DNA of 12,162 nucleotides from CAXBPY01 sp003455275 (GTDB lineage: Bacteria > Bacteroidota > Bacteroidia > Chitinophagales > UBA10324). Positions 6,390 through 12,162 of this stretch are shown here, one piece after another (within the stretch, counting starts at the first letter, position 1; each line of letters starts with the position of its first letter). The stretch is from the NCBI GenBank assembly GCA_963977675.1, contig CAXBPY010000075.1, positions 1 to 12,162 of the forward strand, read 5' to 3'. The translations under genes and the position numbers were made by a program. Under the pieces are notes generated by a model, which did not search any database, had not been told where the DNA came from, and worked only from the letters and a program-made list of their open reading frames with translations.

Positions 6390-8507
6390 TTATTGTTTGA
6401 CCATCATCCGGTTAATGATATTCCTGTCTGATTTTATTTTCAGAATATAAAAACCGGGTTCCAGATTACTGAGTTGAATCGCCTCTGTTTTATCCGAAGA
6501 GATAATTGAATAAAGAATTTGTCCCTGAAGATTAGAAACAGTGATTTCATTTTCACCTTCGAGATTACGAATATAAATAAAATCACTGAATGGATTTGGG
6601 AAAACTGTAATCTCATTTTCCTGAATAGTCACCACATCAGTATAAGTAAAGGCGAGTGATTGAGCGGAGCAACCTGCGGCATCAGTAATTACCAAAATAT
6701 AATTCCCCGCTGTTGTTCCTGCATTGTAGGTGCTATTGGTTGCACCGTTTATATCTGTTCCGTTCAATTGCCATTGATAAGTAAGTGTTCCGGTTGCCGT
6801 GGATTCAAGCGTAGTTCCATTCAGAGAAATAACAGGAGCGGAGGGAAGCTGCAGAACAGTAATTGTTGCATTCTGATGCCCGATACAATTTTGCTGATTG
6901 GTTATTTCAATTGAATAACCAACGGACTGAGTTGCAGCAAAAGAAATCTGTGAACCAGTTTGAGTATTTCCCGAGGTATCGCTCCATATATAAGTCCAGC
7001 TTGTATCACCGTCAGCAATTCCGGTTACGGTTTGATTGAGACAAACAGGATTTGGAGAGAAAGAACAACTGCAAACGGGAGTATCAATAGCAGCCGTAAC
7101 TACCTGATTCGAAATTCCGGTGCAGCCGCTTGCGTCCGCAACTACTACACTGAATGTATCTGTCAGGGTCGTTGTAATAGTTTGTCCTAACTCACCATTC
7201 GACCAGATATAGGAAACAAAACCACTGCCTGCATCAAGCGTAAGTGTATCGCCTTCACAAATATTTGCGGAGCCATTCAATACAATATTCGGAGTCAGTG
7301 CATTTCCTATATCAACAATAACTGATGTGGTGCCCGTGCATCCGGCGCTTGTGGTAACAGTGACTCCATAAGTTGCTGCGGCGCTCACCAATATTGTTTG
7401 TGTGGTTGCACCTGTTGACCACAGATATTGAGAATATCCTGCGCCTGCATTAAGTAGTGAGCTTGCACCAAAGCAAAGTGTGGTGGAACCGGCAATGGAT
7501 GGATTGGGCAATGCATTAACCGTTACAGTTGTGGGTGAAGCAGAAACTACAGAGCACCCATTTGCATTGGTAACTGTGACTGCATAGTTGCCCGATGACG
7601 AAACCGTTATTGATTGTGTGGTTGAATTATTTGACCAGTGATAGCCTGAATAACCTGCACCCGCATTCAGTGTCACGCTTCCTCCCTGGCAAAAACTTAC
7701 CGGACCGCTTGCTGTGATAGTTGGAACTGTTGGCAATGGATTTACAGTAACAGAAGTTGCCGTTGATGCTGCGGTGCATCCGAGTGCAGTGGAAACAGTT
7801 ACTGAATAGCTTCCGGATGATGTTGCAGAAATAGCTTGTGTGGTTGCGCCGTTGCTCCATAGGTAATTGGGGTAACCGGCAGTCGCAGTAAGAGTCACGC
7901 TTCCGCCCTGGCAGAAAGTTGTAACGCCTCCGGCTGTTATGCTCGCACTGGCATTGCATTCAGAAACTGTCAGAGAGCTAAGTACAGTTGCATCTCCTGA
8001 ACTACCATTGTTATTGTTGGTGCAGAGAAAGGCGCCATAGAAAGTAACATCACCGGTGCCTTGTGCCGGTGCTATCCAATCAAAAGTCCAGGTATGAAAA
8101 CCTGTAGTGCCAATAGTGCCCGCACTTTTATGAGTAATGTACTTGGTTCCGCTCAGCAGCTGCGTGTTTGTTAAATCAGTTGCCACCAGTGTACCCAACT
8201 GAGCGCCAGAAGCATTTTGAGGTGAAACTTCAAAACCAAATTTTACAAGGCCGGTTTGAGTAGCGGTGGCTGTGATTGTATAGGTCTGTCCGTGTACATA
8301 GCCGCTTGCAGGAATATTACTTGTAATCCAACCTGACTGAGTTGAAGCCGCTCCACCGTGACACGAAGTGCAACTGGAACCATCGCCCGGAGAACCGGTT
8401 TTTTGGGCAGGAGCACCTGCCGTATGGGTGTAGGCATTTTGAGTAATTAGAGCAGAAATTAAAATTAAAAGAAGGGAAGATATGAGAGCGAGTAAATTTT
8501 TTTTCAT
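6390..8507 (-). CDS. CxxCH (choice-of-anchor V type) multi-Ig surface protein, T9SS-sorted
   Basis: A 705-residue secreted protein. The start is taken at ATG 8507, which gives a clean signal peptide (MKKNLLALISSLLLILISAL); the frame opens 12 codons earlier but those residues do not fit one. After it comes GSPGDGSSCTSCHGG with Cys46, Cys49 and His50, a c-type-haem-like CxxCH. Then follows a ~130-residue beta domain (GYVHGQTYTITATA to about 186). This combination is what annotators call a choice-of-anchor V domain, related to reeler domains. Five Ig/PKD-like repeats follow (about 187-552), most with a Y-x-W-S-N-G-A-T-T-Q core, each with a Cys pair: 199/244, 273/318, 345/390, 417/462 and 489/541. 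A sixth, different module (556-625) resembles one in the next gene, and a T9SS type A sorting domain ends the protein (ITVFPNPFSDFIYIRN to MMVKQ). Predicted cell-surface location. Function unknown; adhesion is a guess from architecture. Confidence 0.9.
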   Translation of the reverse strand: MKKNLLALISSLLLILISALITQNAYTHTAGAPAQKTGSPGDGSSCTSCHGGAASTQSGWITSNIPASGYVHGQTYTITATATQTGLVKFGFEVSPQNASGAQLGTLVATDLTNTQLLSGTKYITHKSAGTIGTTGFHTWTFDWIAPAQGTGDVTFYGAFLCTNNNNGSSGDATVLSSLTVSECNASASITAGGVTTFCQGGSVTLTATAGYPNYLWSNGATTQAISATSSGSYSVTVSTALGCTAASTATSVTVNPLPTVPTITASGPVSFCQGGSVTLNAGAGYSGYHWSNNSTTQSITVSSSGNYAVTVTNANGCSVVSASPTTVTVNALPNPSIAGSTTLCFGASSLLNAGAGYSQYLWSTGATTQTILVSAAATYGVTVTTSAGCTGTTSVIVDIGNALTPNIVLNGSANICEGDTLTLDAGSGFVSYIWSNGELGQTITTTLTDTFSVVVADASGCTGISNQVVTAAIDTPVCSCSFSPNPVCLNQTVTGIADGDTSWTYIWSDTSGNTQTGSQISFAATQSVGYSIEITNQQNCIGHQNATITVLQLPSAPVISLNGTTLESTATGTLTYQWQLNGTDINGATNSTYNAGTTAGNYILVITDAAGCSAQSLAFTYTDVVTIQENEITVFPNPFSDFIYIRNLEGENEITVSNLQGQILYSIISSDKTEAIQLSNLEPGFYILKIKSDRNIINRMMVKQ
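6849..7949 (-). repeat. Five tandem Ig-like coding repeats of 72-74 codons
   Basis: Within the CxxCH surface-protein gene, the first cysteines of five successive modules are 74, 72, 72 and 72 residues apart. In the first four modules the two cysteines are exactly 45 residues apart. The core repeats as YLWSNGATTQ, YHWSNNSTTQ, YLWSTGATTQ and YIWSNGELGQ; the fifth module is more diverged (YIWSDTSGNTQ). The DNA of the first four is visibly related but not identical, so the array arose by duplication and has since diverged. Confidence 0.8.
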
Positions 8508-8598
8508 AAGCGATTTACAAATATTTGCGGCAATGTATAACATACCGGCTAATCGGAAGTAGAAAAAAATAGCTAAGCGGGACTAAACTCTTACTCTT

Positions 8599-8639
8599 TG
8601 TCACTCGTGAAAAGACTCTTCGGCAAGTTCAGAGTGACA
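8599..8639. repeat. REP-like imperfect palindrome
   Basis: TGTCACTC (8599-8606) pairs perfectly with GAGTGACA (8632-8639). After one unpaired G the stem continues TGAA (8608-8611) with TTCA (8628-8631), so 12 base pairs enclose a 16-base loop. Read on the minus strand it begins TGTCACTCTGAACTTGCC followed by GAAGAGTC, where ACTCT and AGAGT can form an alternative smaller hairpin. This layout recalls dispersed intergenic palindromes (TCACTCTGA..TTG.CGAAGAGT type) that I know from Bacteroidota genomes. It starts just 3 bp past the stop of the broken propeller gene. Without a U-tract it is a poor intrinsic terminator. Only one copy is in this window, so dispersion is not shown here. Confidence 0.55.
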
Positions 8640-8642
8640 TCG

Positions 8643-10195
8643 TTACTCCTTCATAAACTTTTTAGTAATCACTTGTTCAGCATTTGAAACAGTGAGCATG
8701 TAAATGCCGGAAGGAAGATTGGAAACATCAGCAGAAATATTTTCTGTGTTGTGCGAATTCATGCTCATCATTTTTTCTCCCAGCAAATTGCAAATGCTGA
8801 TTTGATTTTCTGTGTGCGGAAGATTGGTGAGTTTGATTTCGGTGGTGGCGGGGTTGGGGGAAAGAGTTAAGTTAGAATCAATATTCAATTCAATGATTGA
8901 GTTTGGCCACTGAACAATTGTTGAATCAAATGTGCAGCTAATAATGAAACAATTAGCTGCTGATGTTGGAACTGACTCAATATGTGTTTGAATTCCTGTT
9001 GAGGTTTGAAGAGAGATATTAGCTTGATAGTGTGGAAGGGAAATATCATTTATCTTTAAATGAATTTCGTTACACCCACAAATCCATTTGAATCAGTCTT
9101 TACTAAATAAAATCCTATATCCCCGTTGTTTCCTGTATAATGACTTCCAATTAGAAACCCATTGTCATTTGTAAGTGCCAATGATTTAGAAGTCACACTA
9201 TTTGTTCCAGTAGTAAATGTTTTAGTCCAAAGGGTATCACCGTTCTCATTCAATCGAATCAAACTAGGTCCCTCATAGTAAGTTGAAGTATCTTTAATGG
9301 AAGATACTATTGCGCATTCATTATTATTTAAAGCAACTATTCCAAAACCATCAATCATATTATTAATACCTCCGTAGTTTTTCGCCCATATTAAATTCCC
9401 GGAAGAATTGGTTTTTATGACATATAAGCTATCATTTTGATACCCGTTATAAAATGAATTTCCAAGAACAACAAAGCCTTCATCAGAAGTTTGAATTACT
9501 TTATTTCCTTCCTCCGACTTGAAAGGAATGCTTCCTCCATATCTCTTTGCCCAAATAGAATTTCCTAAGCTATCAATTCTCAGAAGAAGGATATTGGAAA
9601 AACTTGAACCCATCACATATCCCGTAAGAATATATCCTCCGTCAAAGGTTCTATTGACATCCAATAAATTAACTGCAATTCCAAAAGCAAATTCCTTTGA
9701 CCAATCAATATTCCCATTCGAATCAGTTTTAACCACAGAAGAAGCGCCCGGGGTCGCAGATCTGAAAGCTAAGATATATCCACCATCCAAAGTTTGTTTA
9801 ACATTTGTTGGAAACCAGTCTCCTTGTTCAAATGATTTACACCAAAGAGTGTTTCCGTTCGAATCAAGTTTAAGAAGTAAAACAAGATTTACACTATCCT
9901 GAATCCATCTTTCCCCAACTACAATAAAACCATTATCATTTGTTGCTTCAATCAAACGCCCACCGTTGATGGTATTTCCCATATAATTCTTGCACCACAA
10001 AGTATCTCCCCATTTATCAGTTCTTACAATTGAAAATACTGAAGTGATAAAAGCATAGTCACCATTTTGACAAGTCGTTGCTCCTTGAGAATGCTACATG
10101 AAAAAATTTCCAACATAAACTTTTTGAAAAACATTCTGAGCATTAGAATTGGAAAGCAATAGAATTCCACACCACACAAGAATCATTTTTTTCAT
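8643..10195 (-). pseudogene. Broken T9SS-sorted repeat (beta-propeller-like) protein gene
   Basis: Reading from ATG 10195 gives a signal peptide (MKKMILVWCGILLLSNSNAQ, end of hydrophobic part near residue 19) and continues to residue 33. There an in-frame TAG (10094-10096, codon 34) interrupts it. The same frame continues past the TAG with seven repeats of a V/L-x-K/R-T/I-D-S-x-G-N-x-x-W-x-K type, the K/R of each near residues 58, 109, 156, 206, 261, 314 and 366. Spacing is 47-55 residues, as expected for a seven-bladed propeller. The frame then runs into TAA at 9056-9058. The preceding (-1) frame carries on from GCNEIHLKIND and ends in a T9SS sorting domain (LTLSPNPATTEIK to KKFMKE). Frame B has a stop at 9093-9095, so the shift lies between 9059 and 9092. 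Adding one G to the GGG at 9075-9077 restores NGFVGCNE. Restored length is 517 residues. The region is A/T-richer than its neighbours. Sequencing error cannot be excluded for either lesion. Confidence 0.82.
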
Positions 10196-10235
10196 TCAGC
10201 GAAATTTTTCTTGAATGAAAAATAAATAATTTTTC

Positions 10236-12162
10236 TCACAAACTATTATAAGCCAAATTTTGCGAGAGCCATTTTTCTGCTTCTGTAACAGTTATGTTTT
10301 TTCGGGTGGCGTAATCTTCTACCTGGTCTTTCTCAATTTTTCCGACACCAAAATATTTTGACTGGGGATGCGAGAAATAAAATCCGCTGACGGAGGAGGC
10401 AGGATACATGGCGAAGTTTTCGGTGAGCGTGATGCCGGCTTGCTTTTCGGCATCGAGCAGGGCAAATAATTTTTTCTTCTCGGTGTGGTCGGGGCACGCA
10501 GGATAACCCGGCGCCGGACGGATGCCGTTGTACTGCTCGTGAATGAGTTGCTCGTTGGTGAGCGACTCATTTTTTTCGTAACCCCAGTATTGCCTGCGCA
10601 CCTGCTCGTGCATGTATTCGGTGAATGCTTCGGCGAGGCGGTCGGCAAGCGCTTTGAGCAGAATGGAATTGTAATCGTCGTGCTGCTTTTCGAAATGCTC
10701 AATCCATTTTTCAATTCCGATGCCGGCTGTTACGGCGAAGAAGCCAAGGTAATCATGTTGTTTGTTTTCCGCAGGAGAAATAAAATCAGCAAGTGAATAA
10801 TAAGATTCTGTTGCTGCCTTTTGATTTTGCTGACGAATGAAAAAGAATTTTTCTTTCACACTTGTTCGCGCTTCGTCTTCGTAAATAATGATGTCGTCGT
10901 CGTTCACAGTTTCTGCAGGATAAAAACCAATGACTGCATTTGCAGTGAGCATTTTTTCTTTTATGATTTTATCAAGAAGCGCATTTGCATCATTGAAAAG
11001 TTTGGTGGCTTCGGTACCTACAACTTCATCTTTGAGAATGGATGGAAATTTTCCGGCGAGTTCCCACGATTGAAAGAAGGGAGTCCAGTCGATGTAGTTG
11101 CGCACTTTCTCCAATGGAAAATCGGTGAACACTTTATTGCCGATGAAGGATGGCTTCACAGGCTGATGATTTTTGAAATCAACTTTGAGTTTGTGTTCGC
11201 GCGCAAACTGCAGCGACACAAAATTTTTCTCTCTGCGTTTTCCGAGATGTGTTTCGCGAAGCACTTTGTATTCTTCCTTCATCTGCGCCGAGAATTCTTC
11301 CTTGCGCTCATCGCTCAAAAGATTTCCTGCCACGGGCACACTGCGCGAAGCATCCAACACATGCACCACTGAGCCGCTATACTCCGGCGCAATTTTCACC
11401 GCCGCATGAATGCGCGAAGTGGTGGCGCCGCCAATGAGCAACGGAGTTTTGAATCCCTGCCGCTCCATTTCCTTCGCCACATGCACCATCTCGTCGAGCG
11501 ATGGAGTGATGAGTCCGCTTAGTCCGATGATGTCGGCTTTTTCTTTAAATGCTGCTTCGAGAATTTTTTCTGCGGGAACCATCACCCCCAAATCCTTGAT
11601 CCGATAACTGTTACACGCAAGCACAACGCCCACAATATTTTTTCCGATGTCGTGCACATCTCCTTTTACTGTTGCGAGTAACACAAGGGGAGCGGAACTA
11701 GTTGCGCTTCCTGCGGCTTTTTCTTGTTCAAGAAATGGTTCGAGATATGCAACTGCTTTCTTCATCACGCGCGCGCTCTTCACCACTTGCGGCAAAAACA
11801 TTTTTCCCGAACCGAATAAATCTCCCACCACATTCATTCCGTCCATCAGCGGACCTTCAATCACCAAAAGAGGTTTGCCGAGTTTCACTCTTGCTTCTTC
11901 CGTATCGGCATCAATGTATTCGACAATTCCCTTGACGAGTGCGTGCTTCAATCTTTCTTCAACAGATTCTCTTCGCCACGCTTCATCTTTCTCAATAACT
12001 TTTCCTTTCGATTTTATTTTATCAGCATACTGTATCAGTCGCTCGGTTGAATCGGCGCGGCGATTGAGCAGCACATCTTCCACGAGTTCCAAAAGTTCTT
12101 TATCAATCTCGTCATACACGCCAACCATGCCGGCATTCACAATTCCCATATCGAGACCGGCC
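10236..12162 (-). CDS. metH: Methionine synthase (cobalamin-dependent), C-terminal part
   Basis: The 3' part of metH, transfers a methyl group from 5-methyltetrahydrofolate through cobalamin to homocysteine. The gene runs off the right edge: codons before the Met at 12149 read AGLD in frame, giving AGLDMGIVNAG, the end of the pterin-binding domain. Counting from that Met, the helical cap domain is at about 60-133 and the cobalamin-binding Rossmann domain follows. That domain has DVHDIG at 164-169 (His166 is the lower axial cobalt ligand), SGLITPS at 211-217 and GGATTS at 240-245. The activation domain, which binds S-adenosylmethionine for reductive remethylation, fills the rest, with RPAPGYPACPDHTEK at 544-558 and SGFYFSHPQSKYFGVGKI near the end. 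All visible motifs are intact. The N-terminal homocysteine and most pterin domains lie outside the window, so I cannot tell whether they are in the same polypeptide. It ends in TGA, 40 bp before the broken propeller gene. Confidence 0.97.
   Translation of the reverse strand, partial: AGLDMGIVNAGMVGVYDEIDKELLELVEDVLLNRRADSTERLIQYADKIKSKGKVIEKDEAWRRESVEERLKHALVKGIVEYIDADTEEARVKLGKPLLVIEGPLMDGMNVVGDLFGSGKMFLPQVVKSARVMKKAVAYLEPFLEQEKAAGSATSSAPLVLLATVKGDVHDIGKNIVGVVLACNSYRIKDLGVMVPAEKILEAAFKEKADIIGLSGLITPSLDEMVHVAKEMERQGFKTPLLIGGATTSRIHAAVKIAPEYSGSVVHVLDASRSVPVAGNLLSDERKEEFSAQMKEEYKVLRETHLGKRREKNFVSLQFAREHKLKVDFKNHQPVKPSFIGNKVFTDFPLEKVRNYIDWTPFFQSWELAGKFPSILKDEVVGTEATKLFNDANALLDKIIKEKMLTANAVIGFYPAETVNDDDIIIYEDEARTSVKEKFFFIRQQNQKAATESYYSLADFISPAENKQHDYLGFFAVTAGIGIEKWIEHFEKQHDDYNSILLKALADRLAEAFTEYMHEQVRRQYWGYEKNESLTNEQLIHEQYNGIRPAPGYPACPDHTEKKKLFALLDAEKQAGITLTENFAMYPASSVSGFYFSHPQSKYFGVGKIEKDQVEDYATRKNITVTEAEKWLSQNLAYNSL

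Noticed and set aside
7627..7959. Alternative minus-strand frame of about 110 codons in the Ig-repeat region
   Set aside because: Out of frame with the clearly coding Ig modules; its internal repetition only reflects the DNA repeats.
8643..8888. Separate 81-residue gene starting near 8888
   Set aside because: The apparent start is TTG, the frame stays open upstream with family-like sequence to about 9092, and the product is only a sorting domain; it is the 3' end of the broken gene.
9059..9092. Programmed -1 ribosomal frameshifting joining propeller and sorting domain
   Set aside because: The shift region has no X-XXY-YYZ slippery heptamer and I see no strong downstream stem; a missing G in a G-run is simpler.
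9519..9902. Plus-strand open frame of about 127 codons inside the propeller gene
   Set aside because: It mirrors the repeats of the opposite strand and shows no recognisable protein features; a shadow frame.
10094..10096. TAG as a reassigned (sense) codon in the propeller gene
   Set aside because: TAG is used as the normal stop of the MBL gene (4484-4486) and of the ArsC-like gene (4493-4495), and the same propeller gene also carries a frameshift, so recoding is unlikely.
10821..11372. Plus-strand open frame of about 183 codons opposite metH
   Set aside because: It lies fully antisense to the strongly conserved metH activation and cobalamin domains; a shadow frame.

Overview
The window looks like chromosomal DNA from a member of the Bacteroidota (Bacteroidetes), probably a free-living or environmental lineage. 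Three secreted-protein loci end in the C-terminal sorting domain used by the type IX secretion system (T9SS), which is characteristic of this phylum. Shine-Dalgarno sites are weak or absent and spacers are A/T-rich, which also fits. The species cannot be named from the sequence alone.

Layout, left to right. A small lipoprotein gene (12-428, minus) is divergent from a GH3-family acyl-adenylate/amide synthetase gene (597-2126, plus). The GH3 gene converges on, and overlaps by 8 bp, an SDR oxidoreductase gene (2119-2937, minus). After a repeat-rich spacer come two plus-strand genes, ribH (lumazine synthase of riboflavin synthesis, 3079-3570) and an MBL-fold metallo-hydrolase (3653-4486). The hydrolase gene converges, with a 6-bp gap, on an ArsC/Spx-family reductase gene (4493-4840, minus). 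The rest of the window is on the minus strand. In transcription order it holds the 3' part of metH (cobalamin-dependent methionine synthase, cut by the right edge), a broken T9SS beta-propeller gene (10195-8643), a large multi-domain surface protein with a CxxCH motif (8507-6390), and a GEVED-domain T9SS protein (6364-4901). The last two are 25 bp apart and share a related C-terminal cassette, so they are probably co-transcribed.

Housekeeping metabolism (metH, ribH) is intermixed with single enzymes of uncertain substrate (GH3, SDR, MBL, ArsC-like) and a block of secreted or adhesin-like proteins. I see no tRNA, rRNA, CRISPR array, transposase, phage gene or riboswitch, and no gene cluster that makes a convincing new system. 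The most informative unannotated observations are three. One long gene can be reconstructed from a signal peptide, seven propeller-like repeats and a sorting domain, now interrupted by an in-frame TAG and one frameshift. There is a REP-like palindrome just downstream of it. A Cys-pair spacing of 45 residues recurs across the Ig-like modules of two neighbouring surface proteins.
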